From positions 1 to 64,000 of the forward strand of contig NZ_KN234751.1 in NCBI RefSeq assembly GCF_000764025.1: a stretch of DNA of 64,000 nucleotides, written 5' to 3'. How positions within the stretch are numbered: position 1 is the first letter of the stretch; each line of letters starts with the position of its first letter. A program made the translations under genes and the position numbers. Positions 18,142 through 28,120 of this stretch are shown here, piece by piece. Origin of the DNA: Pseudohaliea rubra DSM 19751. Its GTDB lineage: Bacteria; Pseudomonadota; Gammaproteobacteria; Pseudomonadales; Halieaceae. The notes beneath the pieces are model-generated. The model was not told the DNA's origin and searched no databases. It saw only the letters and a program-made list of their open reading frames with translations.

Positions 18142-19165
18142 CGGCGCGGCTCTCGCTCGCAGCCGGGCCGCCGTGGCCAGTGCCGGCGTGATTGATGTCC
18201 ATGCGCATGTGGTGCTTGCCGATACTCTGGGCGCGGCAGGCGCTTTCGGCCCGGAGCTCGGCCGTGACGGAGAGGGGAGTCCGTGGTTCCGCATCGGCGA
18301 CTACCATCTCCATGGTGTGCGCTACGAGGGCAGCCCGTTCATGGATCCCGCGCTGCGCATCGAGGCCATGGACCGGGCCGGCATTGATCTGCAGGTGCTG
18401 TCGCCGAATCCGCTCACCTACTTTCACTTCATCCCGGTGGCGGAAGCCACGGCGTTCTGCCGGCGGCACAATGATGCCCTCGCGGCGCTCATCGACGCGT
18501 ATCCGGACCGGCTGGCCGGTTTCGCCGCAGTGCCGATCCAGGACACGGCGGCTGCCTGCGAGGAAACGGAGCGCGCGGTGCGCGAGCTAGGTCTCCTCGG
18601 CCCCTACATCGGTACGGATGTCGGCCGGCACCTCAACGACGCCGGCCTTGACCCCTTTTACGAGACCGTTGCCGCCCTCGATGTGCCTCTGTTCATCCAC
18701 CCGGCTCCGGCGGGTATCGATGGGCCGCCGGGGGACGCGAATCTGCGGCAGTTCGACCTCGATATCATCACCGGTTTTGCCGCCCAGGAAGCCATCGCGG
18801 TAGCGACGCTTATCTACGGCGGCGTCCTCGAGCGGCATCCCCGTCTCGATATCTGCCTCAGTCACGCCGGTGGCGCCACGCCGGCGCTTATCGGCCGCCT
18901 CGAGGCGGCCTGCATGAAGCGGCCCTGGGCGCCTCCACAGCTGCGCCACGAGGGGGCGTTCCGGAACAGCCTGCGGCGGCTCTGGTTTGACGCCCACGTG
19001 CACGACGCGCGTGTGGCAGCGCTGGTGGTGGAGCTTGTGGGTATGGATCATCTGGTCCTCGGTACCAATTTTGCAGGCTGGGATCAGGGGGAGATCACTT
19101 TCCTGGGTGAGCGCGCGGTGGCGCTCGGTGCTAACGCCAGGCGACTTCTCAGGGCAGCCGCATGA
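18125..19165 (+). CDS. Amidohydrolase 2 (ACMSD-like decarboxylase/hydrolase)
   Basis: This is a 346-residue TIM-barrel enzyme of the amidohydrolase-2 family, which includes ACMSD, gamma-resorcylate decarboxylase and other non-oxidative decarboxylases and ring-fission hydrolases. The metal motif is VIDVHAHVV (H26, H28). Further ligands are expected in FIHPAPAG and LSHAGGATPAL. The usual GTD near the C-terminus is GTNFAGWD here, an Asp-to-Asn change. The ATG at 18125 overlaps the SDR end by 17 bp; GTG codons at 18173 and 18188 are alternative starts just before the first motif. It would suit a late step on a ring-opened or carboxylated intermediate. Confidence 0.85.
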   Translation: MPGRSDGAALARSRAAVASAGVIDVHAHVVLADTLGAAGAFGPELGRDGEGSPWFRIGDYHLHGVRYEGSPFMDPALRIEAMDRAGIDLQVLSPNPLTYFHFIPVAEATAFCRRHNDALAALIDAYPDRLAGFAAVPIQDTAAACEETERAVRELGLLGPYIGTDVGRHLNDAGLDPFYETVAALDVPLFIHPAPAGIDGPPGDANLRQFDLDIITGFAAQEAIAVATLIYGGVLERHPRLDICLSHAGGATPALIGRLEAACMKRPWAPPQLRHEGAFRNSLRRLWFDAHVHDARVAALVVELVGMDHLVLGTNFAGWDQGEITFLGERAVALGANARRLLRAAA

Positions 19166-20391
19166 CCGGTAGCGCCGATCGCTCCGAACTGGCGGCGCGC
19201 TGGCCGCTCATCCCGGCGGCCTGCATCGGCGTGATCTGCAGCGCGTTTGTGCTGCCCTATTACACCGTCGGCGCGCTGCTCGTGCCTGTGACCGAAGAGT
19301 TCGGCTGGTCCCGGGCCCAGTTCCAGGCTGCAATCCTGTTCAGCTCGGGCCTGGGCGCCCTGACGTCTCCCCTGGTCGGCTGGCTCAATGACCGTTACGG
19401 CTCCCGGCGTGTGGCGCTGCCCGCCATGGTAGGCGTCGGCCTGGGTTTTCTGCTCGCCTCCACCATGGACGGGCGACTCTGGACGCTGTTCGTTGCCTAC
19501 GGCGCCATGGCCTTGCTCGGCGCCGGCACGATCCCGGTGACCTGGACCCGCGCCATCGCCAACAGTTTTTCCCGTCACCGGGGCATGGCCCTCGGCCTCG
19601 CCCTGACCGGGACGGGCGTCTGCGCAGCCATTGCGCCACACTACGCGGTTTTCCTTGCCGACAACTTCGGCTGGCGCAGTGCCTATATCGGTCTGGCGCT
19701 GTTGCCCCTGCTCATTGGCCTGCCGGTCCTTCTTGTGCTTTTCAAGCCCCGTGAGGCCGGTGATCCCGATGACGCTGGCAACAGCGTGCTGCTCACCGGC
19801 ATGACCCTGGGCGAGGCCGTCCGAGGCTACCGCTTCTGGCTGATTCTCGTATCGATCCTGTTCGCCTACATGGGTTTCTCGGGGATTGGTCCCAACCTCC
19901 TGCCCTCGATGACCGACGATGGCTTCAGCCGTGAGCAGGCGGCCGGTATCCAGAGCATCTTCGGCTTGTCCATCATCATCGGCCGCGTTGTCGTCGGGTT
20001 TCTCATCGACCGGCTCTGGGCACCGGGAGTCGCCGCCGCGTGCCTGGTGCTGCCGGCGGTTGGCGCAATGCTCTTCCATGGCGAGCAGTCCTTGCTGGCG
20101 GCGCAGCTGGCGAGCTTCTTTATCGGCTTTGCAGCCGGTGCGGAACTGGATCTCATGGCGTTTCTTGTCGCCCGTTACTTTGGCCTGCTGCATTACGCGA
20201 AGATCTACGCGGTGCTTTACGCCACCCTCGCGATCTGCTCCGGCACGGCGCCGATGCTGTTCGCGTTCGCCTATGACCTGACGGCCTCCTACGACTTCGG
20301 CTTTCTGGTCGCAACCGGACTGTTCCTGGTTTCCGCAACCGTTGTGCTTTCCCTGGGGAGCTATCCGAAAGCCTATGCTGATGCACACTGA
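19162..20391 (+). CDS. MFS transporter (monocarboxylate/oxalate-formate antiporter-like)
   Basis: This is a 409-residue inner-membrane carrier with twelve predicted helices. The loop 2-3 signature is GWLNDRYGSRRV. The overall pattern (WSRAQFQAAILF in TM1-2, a long central loop near residue 205) resembles monocarboxylate-porter-like MFS proteins. It overlaps the amidohydrolase stop by ATGA and is the last gene of the coupled chain. It is the likely inner-membrane importer for the substrate of the pathway, working with the TonB receptor that follows. Confidence 0.9.
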   Translation: MTGSADRSELAARWPLIPAACIGVICSAFVLPYYTVGALLVPVTEEFGWSRAQFQAAILFSSGLGALTSPLVGWLNDRYGSRRVALPAMVGVGLGFLLASTMDGRLWTLFVAYGAMALLGAGTIPVTWTRAIANSFSRHRGMALGLALTGTGVCAAIAPHYAVFLADNFGWRSAYIGLALLPLLIGLPVLLVLFKPREAGDPDDAGNSVLLTGMTLGEAVRGYRFWLILVSILFAYMGFSGIGPNLLPSMTDDGFSREQAAGIQSIFGLSIIIGRVVVGFLIDRLWAPGVAAACLVLPAVGAMLFHGEQSLLAAQLASFFIGFAAGAELDLMAFLVARYFGLLHYAKIYAVLYATLAICSGTAPMLFAFAYDLTASYDFGFLVATGLFLVSATVVLSLGSYPKAYADAH

Positions 20392-20501
20392 CAACCCTGA
20401 CCGTTCCCGGAGCGTTTCGGGCGCTGATCGGGGCGCCAGCCCCTCACCGCATGCTGGACGCGGTGAAAACTATCCCAATTACAATAAGTGAGGATGCAGT
20501 A

Positions 20502-22838
20502 ATGAAAATAACAAACCGCACCACCGCTCTCTGCGCGGCTCTCACCGCTATGTCGCTGAACGCCGAAGCGCAGAACACGCGACAGCGTGCCACCGCTCTC
20601 GAGGAGGTGATTGTCACGGCGCAGAAGCGCGAAGAATCAAAGCAGGACGTCGGCATCTCAGTGAGTGCTCTTGATGCCGCGGCCCTCGAGCGGACCTTCG
20701 CCCGCGATATCCAGGAAATCGAGTCCCTGTCGCCCAATATGATCATCGATCCTATCTTCGGCGTGAATACGGCCGCGATCTCCATCCGCGGCATGCAGCT
20801 CAATGACGGCGAGAAATCCTTCGATCCGGCCGTGGCGGTATATCTCGACGGTGTCTACCTTGCGACGACGACCGGCGCGTTGTTACACCTGTGGGACGCC
20901 AGCTCCGTGGAGGTCCTGCGCGGTCCGCAGGGAAGTCTCTTCGGTCGCAACACCATCGGCGGTCTGGTGCACATCCAGCGCGCCGATCCCACGGGCGAAT
21001 GGGGCGGGAAGGTGGCGTACACCTATGGTCGCTTTGATCAGAATGACTACAAGGCGATGCTGAACTTTCCCTCCATCCTCAATGACACGCTGGCTACCAA
21101 GATCAGCGTGATACGCAAGGACGGCGGATCCTACTTCGACAACGAGGTCAGGGGAGGCGTGGACGGCCATATCGATTTCTGGGGGGTGACGGGTACCGCA
21201 CTCTGGCAGCCCTCCGATGACTTCGAGGCCCGGCTCATCTACGAGTGGAACGAGGACAAGACCGATAACCTGCCCATCACTGGGCTGGCCGTCGAGGGCG
21301 ATGTGCTGTCTTTCGTTCCCGGTGGCCTCGGCCGTCGTCCGGAGGATACCGGCTACCACAGGAATTCCCGCATCGTCGCCGAAAACCCCGGTCGCCTTGA
21401 GACCGATGCGCTGACGTTGAACGCCAGCTGGGCCCTGGGTGAGGTGCATCATCTTGAGACCATCATCGGCTGGCGTCAGTCCGACGAGTTCGTCCGTACG
21501 GATTACGATGCAGTTACACCGGAACTGTTCTGGGTATTCCGTCCCCAGGAGCTGGAGCAGACCAGCGTTGAGCTGCGCTGGCATATGGATACAGAGCGCT
21601 TCAAGACGGTGCTGGGTGCCTTCTGGTGGGACAGCGAATATTCCCTCCGGCAGACCAACGTGTCGCCGCTGTTCTTCGGCACCGATGACTTCGAAGCAAG
21701 GCCCTTCTTCGACCAGAAGACGGAGTCCTACGCGATCTTCGGTCAGCTCGACTACAACCTGACGGACAAGCTGATGCTGACCGTCGGCGGGCGCTGGCTT
21801 GAGGAGGAGAAGACCGCCTGCGGCGCTTCCCAGCTTGCTGCCGGCGGTCAGGTGCTCCCCGGTGCCACTGCCTTCGGTGAACCCGGCTACGGCTTCTGCG
21901 GCGATCCTGCGTTCATCCTCGAGACCGATTATGTGGACGTCAACGGCACCCAGCAGCAGGTGCAGGGTAGCGAGACCTGGTCGGAGTTCACGCCCAAGGT
22001 CGCCCTTACCTATGAAATTCCCCAGGGCATTGTCTACGCCAGCTACTCGGAGGGTTTCCGCTCCGGGGGGTTCAATGGTCGCGCCTCCAACGGCGTGACC
22101 TTCGGCCCCTACGATCCTGAGAAGGTGGAGTCCTACGAGCTGGGGATCAAGACCGACTGGCTTGAAGACCGCCTGCGCGTCAACGCCACTCTCTTCGTCA
22201 CCGATTATCAGGACAAGCAGGAGGACGTCGTTTTCCCCGATCCGAACCTGGTGACGGTGACGCTGGTACAGAACGCTGCCTCCGCCAGCATCAACGGCTT
22301 TGAACTGGAGGTCAGTGCCGTACCTGTCGACGGGCTCACGCTGTCCGGAAACTTCGGTTACCTGGATGCGCAGTTCGACGAATGGATGGTCCCCGGCCTC
22401 AATGGCCAGCCCGTGGACAAGTCGGACTTTGAGCTGCGCCGTGCACCGGAGTTTACCGCTGCCCTCAATGCCGTCTACGAGCACCAGCTCGGCAATGGCG
22501 ACTTCCTCATTTTCACCGCCAACTATGCGTGGAAGGATGACTATTACGTCAACGCCAACTCGGTCACGACGCACAACGAGATCTGGGGGCGTCCGGTCGG
22601 TCGCAATGACGCTTTCGGCCTTCTCGACCTGTCTATCAACTACGAGAACGAGAACTGGCGCGCATCGATTTTCGGGAAGAACGTCACCGGAGAGGATTAC
22701 TTCCTGCACGTTCTGGACGTCGGCTACAACTTCAATGGCGGCCCTGGCGGGGAACCCATTCCCCTTCCCGGGCTCTGGACCTACGGCACCATCAACTCGC
22801 CGCCGGTCTATGGCTTCGAGCTTCAGTACAGCTTCTAG
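20502..22838 (+). CDS. TonB-dependent receptor (catabolic island)
   Basis: This is a 778-residue outer-membrane beta-barrel receptor. A signal peptide (about 1-22, ending NAEAQ) precedes a TonB-box-like LEEVIVTAQKR, then the plug domain (about 40-160; VEVLRGPQGSLFGRNTIGG) and the barrel, which ends in an aromatic residue (YGFELQYSF). It is of the type used by proteobacteria for large or hydrophobic organic substrates as well as siderophores. Its placement between the MFS carrier and the periplasmic dehydrogenase argues for the pathway substrate rather than iron. The start follows GAGG by 8 bp. A 110-bp gap after the MFS gene may hold its own promoter. Confidence 0.93.
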   Translation: MKITNRTTALCAALTAMSLNAEAQNTRQRATALEEVIVTAQKREESKQDVGISVSALDAAALERTFARDIQEIESLSPNMIIDPIFGVNTAAISIRGMQLNDGEKSFDPAVAVYLDGVYLATTTGALLHLWDASSVEVLRGPQGSLFGRNTIGGLVHIQRADPTGEWGGKVAYTYGRFDQNDYKAMLNFPSILNDTLATKISVIRKDGGSYFDNEVRGGVDGHIDFWGVTGTALWQPSDDFEARLIYEWNEDKTDNLPITGLAVEGDVLSFVPGGLGRRPEDTGYHRNSRIVAENPGRLETDALTLNASWALGEVHHLETIIGWRQSDEFVRTDYDAVTPELFWVFRPQELEQTSVELRWHMDTERFKTVLGAFWWDSEYSLRQTNVSPLFFGTDDFEARPFFDQKTESYAIFGQLDYNLTDKLMLTVGGRWLEEEKTACGASQLAAGGQVLPGATAFGEPGYGFCGDPAFILETDYVDVNGTQQQVQGSETWSEFTPKVALTYEIPQGIVYASYSEGFRSGGFNGRASNGVTFGPYDPEKVESYELGIKTDWLEDRLRVNATLFVTDYQDKQEDVVFPDPNLVTVTLVQNAASASINGFELEVSAVPVDGLTLSGNFGYLDAQFDEWMVPGLNGQPVDKSDFELRRAPEFTAALNAVYEHQLGNGDFLIFTANYAWKDDYYVNANSVTTHNEIWGRPVGRNDAFGLLDLSINYENENWRASIFGKNVTGEDYFLHVLDVGYNFNGGPGGEPIPLPGLWTYGTINSPPVYGFELQYSF

Positions 22839-22868
22839 GAGACCCGGAGGCGGTTGCAGGAGACAACT

Positions 22869-24815
22869 ATGAAAACGATCGATCATGGCACTGCCCGTCG
22901 GGTGGCGCCGCTTGCCCGTGTCGGGGCGGCGCTGCTGTGGATGCTGGGCTGCATCGCAGGCAGCAGCGCAGTGGCTGCGGACCGCCTGACATCCACGGAT
23001 GACTTCCAGACGGCGAGCGTCGAACTCGGTGAGCGGAGCGCGCTGCCCGGGGCCGGGCTCTTCGCCCGTGCCTGCGGCGCCTGTCACTACGGCGGCGTTT
23101 ACAAGGCACCGCATTTTTCCTGGCTCGAGCTGATGCCGCCGCGCACCCTCTATCACGCCATGACCAAGGGAGTCATGGCGAGCCAGGCCGCTGAGCTCAG
23201 CGAGGCCGAAAAGGTGCAGGTCGTGGAGTACCTGACGCAGAAGCCCTTCGACCCGGCCGCAGTGGCCGCCGCGCCATCGCTGCCCCGATGCAGCGCGGAG
23301 GCCGCTGTGTTCGATCGCGGAGAGCCTTTTCACCCTGTGACTCCGGGCCACGACACGCGTCGTTACCTGCCGTCAGCGGTTGCCGGGCTGTCCGCTTCAG
23401 AACTGCCGTCTCTGGAGTTGAAGTGGGCCTTCGCCTTTCCCGGGGCTACCCGCGCCCGCTCGCAACCAACGGCGGGTATGGGGGCGATCTTCGTGGGCAG
23501 CCAGGACGGCACCGTCTATGCCTTCGATGTCGAGACCGGCTGTGTGCGCTGGACGTTCCAGGCCGCCGCGGAAGTGCGCACGGGGGTGGTTCTAGATCGG
23601 CGCGGCGCGGATGACGCACTCCTCTTCTTCGGCGACATCATCGCCAACTTCTATGCGGTCGATGCCCTGACCGGCGACCTGCGCTGGAAACAGCGCGTCG
23701 ACGAGCATCCCAGCGCGACCCTGACGGCGACCCCGGCGGTCCATGCGGACCGCGTCTATGTGCCTGTGTCGTCCCTTGAGGTCGTCGCGGCCGCGGATGC
23801 TGAGTACCCCTGCTGCAGCTTCCGTGGCAAAGTGCTGGCCCTGGATCGCGCCACGGGAAGCCCGCAGTGGACCGCTCATGCGATTGAGGAGGAGCCCGCG
23901 GTAACCGGTGAGACGCCGGTGGGTACGGCGGTGCTGTCGCCGTCCGGCGCGCCGGTCTGGACAACGCCTACGGTCATTCCGGAGCTCGGCCTCCTGGTGT
24001 TCGGCACCGGGGAAAACTATTCCTCGCCCGCCGATGGTAACAGCGATGCGATTGTCGCCGTTGATCTCGCCAGCGGTGAGCGGCGCTGGGTGCATCAGGT
24101 TACGCCCAATGACGCCTGGAACGTGGCCTGCATGATGGCCGACAACCCCAATTGTCCCGAAGAGGACGGGCCCGACTATGACCAGGGCTCCAGCGTGCTT
24201 TGGCTCGGTGCCGGGGGTCCGAAGATTCTCGTGGCGGGCCACAAGAGTGGTCACGTGACGGGGCATGATCCTCGGGACGGTCGGGAACTGTGGCGCGTTG
24301 CCATTGGTCGCGGCAGTATCCAGGGTGGCGTCCATTTTGGCATGGCGGCGGAGGGTGCGGTGGTCTATGCCCCCGTTAACGACATGAACAATACGCGCAA
24401 CGGTGATGTCCTTGATCCCGCTCTCGCTCGACCGGGAATGCATGCGGTGGATGCGCGCACGGGCGAGCTGCTCTGGAGTCGCGTCAACCCCGATCAGTGC
24501 GGCGACGACCGCCCCTTCTGCGATCCGGGCATCTCCGCCGCCGTGACGGCGATCCCGGGCGCCGTGCTGGCCGGGCACCTTGACGGGGTGCTGCGAGCCT
24601 ACGACCGGGCCAGCGGCGAATTGCTCTGGCACTATGACACCACGCAGGCGGTGACCGGCACGAACGGTGAGACAGCCCGGGGCGGCGGCATGAGCGGCGG
24701 CGCCGGCGCCTTCGTCTACCGGGGCCATGTCATCGCCAACTCGGGTTACGGCCTTTACTACCACGAACCCGGTAACGCGCTGCTGGTCTTCGCGCCAGCG
24801 AGCAAGGACCGTTAG
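22869..24815 (+). CDS. Cytochrome c-PQQ beta-propeller dehydrogenase (polyvinyl-alcohol-dehydrogenase-like)
   Basis: This is a 648-residue periplasmic protein. A signal peptide (about 1-37) precedes a cytochrome c domain with CGACH (C69, C72, H73) and a candidate axial M103. An eight-bladed PQQ propeller follows (DGTVYAFDVETGCVRW and DAIVAVDLASGERRWV are typical blades). The order, cytochrome first and propeller second, is that of polyvinyl alcohol dehydrogenase rather than of methanol dehydrogenases. It would oxidise an alcohol group in the periplasm and pass electrons to the respiratory chain. It starts 30 bp after the receptor, probably in the same transcript. Confidence 0.87.
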   Translation: MKTIDHGTARRVAPLARVGAALLWMLGCIAGSSAVAADRLTSTDDFQTASVELGERSALPGAGLFARACGACHYGGVYKAPHFSWLELMPPRTLYHAMTKGVMASQAAELSEAEKVQVVEYLTQKPFDPAAVAAAPSLPRCSAEAAVFDRGEPFHPVTPGHDTRRYLPSAVAGLSASELPSLELKWAFAFPGATRARSQPTAGMGAIFVGSQDGTVYAFDVETGCVRWTFQAAAEVRTGVVLDRRGADDALLFFGDIIANFYAVDALTGDLRWKQRVDEHPSATLTATPAVHADRVYVPVSSLEVVAAADAEYPCCSFRGKVLALDRATGSPQWTAHAIEEEPAVTGETPVGTAVLSPSGAPVWTTPTVIPELGLLVFGTGENYSSPADGNSDAIVAVDLASGERRWVHQVTPNDAWNVACMMADNPNCPEEDGPDYDQGSSVLWLGAGGPKILVAGHKSGHVTGHDPRDGRELWRVAIGRGSIQGGVHFGMAAEGAVVYAPVNDMNNTRNGDVLDPALARPGMHAVDARTGELLWSRVNPDQCGDDRPFCDPGISAAVTAIPGAVLAGHLDGVLRAYDRASGELLWHYDTTQAVTGTNGETARGGGMSGGAGAFVYRGHVIANSGYGLYYHEPGNALLVFAPASKDR

Positions 24816-24819
24816 GCGT

Positions 24820-24848
24820 GGGGCGCCCGCTGGGTGCTCGGGCGCCCC
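24820..24848. terminator. Hairpin at the end of the catabolic island
   Basis: A perfect 10-bp stem, GGGGCGCCCG (24820-24829) with CGGGCGCCCC (24839-24848), encloses a 9-nt loop just after the dehydrogenase stop. There is no T-run after it, so it is not a classic intrinsic terminator. It could block 3' exonucleases or assist Rho-dependent ending. Confidence 0.6.
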
Positions 24849-24953
24849 GGATGCCGACAGATCGTCGCCCCAGGCGGTGCTGACTTTTCTGCGCCCGCCT
24901 TGAAATCCCGTCCTCCGGCCCCACCATAACCTCGTTGCGAGTCGGGGGTCGTC

Positions 24954-27365
24954 ATGAGCTCACAGGTGGACGGGAAAGCGGAAAACTACAGCCAGTCGGC
25001 GCCTGCGGTGGCGGACGAGGTCCTCCCCGATACCATCCACCTGATGCCCGTGCCGAACCGGCCTTTCTTCCCCGGGCAGGTGCAGCCCGTGGCGATCAAT
25101 CCCGACGAGTGGGGCGATACCCTCAAGGCCATGAATCGCAGCGGCAGCGCCGTTGTTGGCCTGGCTTTTGTGCCCGGCGTTGCGCCGGGCGATGCCGAGG
25201 CGCGGCAATTTCCGGAGATCGGCTGCGCCGTGCGCCTGCACAAACCGCAGTCCATGGCGGAAAATCCGGCGCACTTCGTCGCGCAGGGGCTCAAGCGCTT
25301 CCGCATCGTGCGCTGGCTCACCGACAAGGCTCCGTGGCTGGTGCAGGTCGAGTACCCGCGCAGCCAGGGGGATCGGGAAAGCGACGAGATCAAGGCCTAC
25401 GCCATGGCCCTGATCAAGGCGATCAAGGAACTGCTGCCGCTGAACCCCCTGTACGGCGAAGAGCTCAAGCAGTATCTCGCCAACTTCAACCCGAACCAGC
25501 CGAGTCTGCTGGCGGATTTCTCCGCGGCGCTGACCACTGCCACCGGGGATGACCTGCAGGAGATCCTCGAGACGCTGCCGCTGCAGTCGCGCATGGAGAA
25601 AGTGCTCGGCTTGCTCAAGCGCGAGCGTGAGGTGGCGGAGCTGCAGGGCAGGATCACCCAGCAGGTCAACGAGAAGGTATCGACGCAGCAGCGGGAGTTT
25701 TTCCTGCGCGAACAGCTCAAGGTCATCCAGAAAGAGCTGGGCATCTCCAAGGATGACCGCACTTCGGACGCGGAGCTGTTCCGGGAGCGTCTCGAGGCGC
25801 TGTCGCCGCCCGAGCCGGTGGCCCGTCGCATCGAGGACGAGCTGCACAAGCTCGGGGTGCTCGAACCCGGGTCGCCGGAATACGGGGTGACCCGCAACTA
25901 CCTGGACTGGGCGACCAGCGTGCCCTGGGGCGTGTGCTCGGCGGATCAGCTGGACCTTGCCCATGCCACCGAGGTGCTGGATGCAGAACACGATGGTCTG
26001 GAGGATGTGAAGGCGCGGATTCTCGAATTTCTCGCCGTGGGCGCCTTTCGCGGCCGCATCGCCGGTTCCATTCTCCTGCTCGTTGGCCCGCCGGGAGTCG
26101 GCAAGACCAGTATCGGCCGCTCCGTGGCTCAGGCGCTGGGCCGGGCGTTCTACCGCTTCAGCCTCGGTGGCATGCGCGACGAGGCGGAGATCAAAGGGCA
26201 CCGGCGCACCTACATCGGCGCCATGCCAGGCAAGTTCGTACAGGCGCTGAAAGAGGTGAAGGTCGCCAACCCGGTGATCATGCTCGATGAGATCGACAAG
26301 ATCGGCGCCTCCTATCAGGGGGATCCCGCCTCGGCACTGCTCGAGGTCCTCGACCCGGAGCAGAACACGGATTTTCTGGACCATTACCTTGATCTGCGCG
26401 TGGACCTGTCGCAGGTGCTGTTCATCTGCACCGCGAACCAGCTTGACACCATTCCCGGCCCGCTGCTGGACCGCATGGAAGTACTGCGCCTGGCGGGCTA
26501 TGTGGCGGAGGAAAAGCTGGCCATTGCGAAGCACCACCTGTGGCCCAAGCAGCTCGAGCGCCACGGTCTGCCGGCGGAGCAGCTGAAGATCAACGATGCG
26601 GCGCTCAAAGTCGTCATCGAGTCCTACTGCCGCGAGGCAGGGGTGCGCAACCTGGAAAAGCAGCTCGCGCGGATCATGCGTAAGAGCATTCGCAAGCTCA
26701 TGGATGGCGACCGTTCGGCAAAGCTGCGCGTGGGCAAGAAAGATATCGAAGACCTGCTCGGCAAGCCCGTCTACACCCAGGAGCGCCCGCAGCGCGGCGT
26801 CGGTGTCGTCACCGGGCTGGCCTGGACGGCCATGGGCGGCGCGACACTGGCTATCGAGTCGTCGCAGGTGCACACGCTGAACCGGGGCTTCAAGCTCACC
26901 GGCAAGCTCGGTGATGTGATGAAGGAGTCGGCGGAGATCGCCTACAGCTACGTGGTGGCGCACCTGAAGGACTACGGCTGCGACCGGGATTTCTTCGACA
27001 TGGCCCAGGTGCATCTGCATGTGCCCGAGGGCGCGACGCCGAAGGACGGCCCCAGCGCCGGCATTACCATGGCCACGGCTCTGGTGTCCCTTGCCCGCCG
27101 CGAGCGCATCCGCCGGCCCCTGGCCATGACCGGGGAGCTCACGCTGACCGGCCAGGTGCTGGCCGTGGGCGGCATCCGCGAAAAGCTTATCGCCGCGCGG
27201 CGCAGCCGTATCTTCGAGGTGATCCTGCCGCAGGCGAACAAGCGCGACTACGAGGAGCTGCCGGACTTTCTGCGCGAGGGCATGACCGCCCATTTCGCGC
27301 GCAGCTACCGGGAGGTCTTCGAGTACGTGTTCACCGGGCACCGCCGGGACGGCGCCCTGCACTAA
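24954..27365 (+). CDS. lon: Lon-family ATP-dependent serine protease
   Basis: This is an 803-residue cytoplasmic AAA+ protease. An N-terminal substrate-binding domain (about 20-215) and coiled coil precede the AAA+ module with Walker [10 protein letters not shown] and Walker [11 protein letters not shown]. The protease domain has the Ser-Lys dyad S701 (KDGPSAG) and K744 (REKLIAARR), the same 43-residue spacing as E. coli S679/K722. It stands alone rather than beside clpX or hupB, and its N-domain is divergent, so it may be a second Lon paralogue rather than the main one. The start follows GGGGG by 6 bp. Confidence 0.93.
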   Translation: MSSQVDGKAENYSQSAPAVADEVLPDTIHLMPVPNRPFFPGQVQPVAINPDEWGDTLKAMNRSGSAVVGLAFVPGVAPGDAEARQFPEIGCAVRLHKPQSMAENPAHFVAQGLKRFRIVRWLTDKAPWLVQVEYPRSQGDRESDEIKAYAMALIKAIKELLPLNPLYGEELKQYLANFNPNQPSLLADFSAALTTATGDDLQEILETLPLQSRMEKVLGLLKREREVAELQGRITQQVNEKVSTQQREFFLREQLKVIQKELGISKDDRTSDAELFRERLEALSPPEPVARRIEDELHKLGVLEPGSPEYGVTRNYLDWATSVPWGVCSADQLDLAHATEVLDAEHDGLEDVKARILEFLAVGAFRGRIAGSILLLVGPPGVGKTSIGRSVAQALGRAFYRFSLGGMRDEAEIKGHRRTYIGAMPGKFVQALKEVKVANPVIMLDEIDKIGASYQGDPASALLEVLDPEQNTDFLDHYLDLRVDLSQVLFICTANQLDTIPGPLLDRMEVLRLAGYVAEEKLAIAKHHLWPKQLERHGLPAEQLKINDAALKVVIESYCREAGVRNLEKQLARIMRKSIRKLMDGDRSAKLRVGKKDIEDLLGKPVYTQERPQRGVGVVTGLAWTAMGGATLAIESSQVHTLNRGFKLTGKLGDVMKESAEIAYSYVVAHLKDYGCDRDFFDMAQVHLHVPEGATPKDGPSAGITMATALVSLARRERIRRPLAMTGELTLTGQVLAVGGIREKLIAARRSRIFEVILPQANKRDYEELPDFLREGMTAHFARSYREVFEYVFTGHRRDGALH

Positions 27366-27377
27366 TGCCCGGGCCTC

Positions 27378-28115
27378 TTAGCCGCCGGGCCGGATGGCGT
27401 GCGGGAGCATCTCGGCGTAGATCGCCTCTGCTTCCGCGCACAGGGCCTCGTACGGGGCGGGCAGCGGCGGGAGCGGCTGGTCCGGCGCCGGTGCCGCGAA
27501 GCCTGTCGAGGCTTCCACCGCCGCGTACCAGTGTGGCGCCCAGACACCGTCGCTGGCCCGGGGGCCGGCCGGCCAGGTCAGCATGCGCCCACTGAAGGCG
27601 ATGCCCAGACGGTCGCACAGCTGGCGCAGGACACTCCCCGGATCCTGCAGCGTGAGCGCCGAGTCGATGACCGGCGGCACGGCGCCGAGGCGCTCCCGGA
27701 CCCGGCGGAACAGGGTGAGCTGCTGCGGAAAGCCGACCTCCTCAAGGCTGAAGTCCGGCCGGATGCGCGCGTAGGAGGCGAGGATCCGGCGCGGTTCGCG
27801 GATCAGGAAACAGTTCTCGAGTCCGTCGGTGAAGGCCAGATCCATGGACGGCAGCAGGTGCTGGGTCATGTGCTTCTGGTAGAACACGCTGGCGCCGCCG
27901 CGCTCTCCATGGACCAGGTCTTCGGCGACCACGCGCCAGTCCGCAGGCTGAGTGGCGATGATGGCCTCCCGGGCCGGGTGGTCCAGCCCCGTTTCCAGCA
28001 GGTAGGCCGCGTAGAAGGGTTCGTCGATGACTGTGCAGTCGGCCCGGTTTTCGAAGGCCCGCAGCATGGCCGTGCTGATATTGCGCGGTCCGGACCACAT
28101 GGCAATGCGACGCAC
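27378..28115 (-). CDS. Sulfotransferase-family protein
   Basis: This is a 245-residue protein with a P-loop-like phosphosulfate-binding start (MWSGPRNISTAML) and the downstream ENCFLIREPRRILASY that resembles the 3'-phosphate-binding part of PAPS sulfotransferases. Family members of this short type are common in marine bacteria and their acceptors are unknown. It starts with GTG 5 bp after the class IV aminotransferase stop, so the two genes form an operon. The 3' end converges on lon with only 12 bp between. Confidence 0.72.
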   Translation of the reverse strand: MRRIAMWSGPRNISTAMLRAFENRADCTVIDEPFYAAYLLETGLDHPAREAIIATQPADWRVVAEDLVHGERGGASVFYQKHMTQHLLPSMDLAFTDGLENCFLIREPRRILASYARIRPDFSLEEVGFPQQLTLFRRVRERLGAVPPVIDSALTLQDPGSVLRQLCDRLGIAFSGRMLTWPAGPRASDGVWAPHWYAAVEASTGFAAPAPDQPLPPLPAPYEALCAEAEAIYAEMLPHAIRPGG

Positions 28116-28120
28116 GGCGC

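Noticed and set aside
20883-23351. Very long open frame on the minus strand opposite the TonB receptor and dehydrogenase genes
   Set aside because: Its translation has no recognisable domain and it runs antiparallel to two genes with clear families, signal peptides and ribosome-binding sites. High G+C makes such antisense frames common.
24960-27362. 800-codon open frame on the minus strand opposite lon
   Set aside because: It mirrors lon almost exactly, has no domain signature and is explained by the third-position G/C bias of lon.
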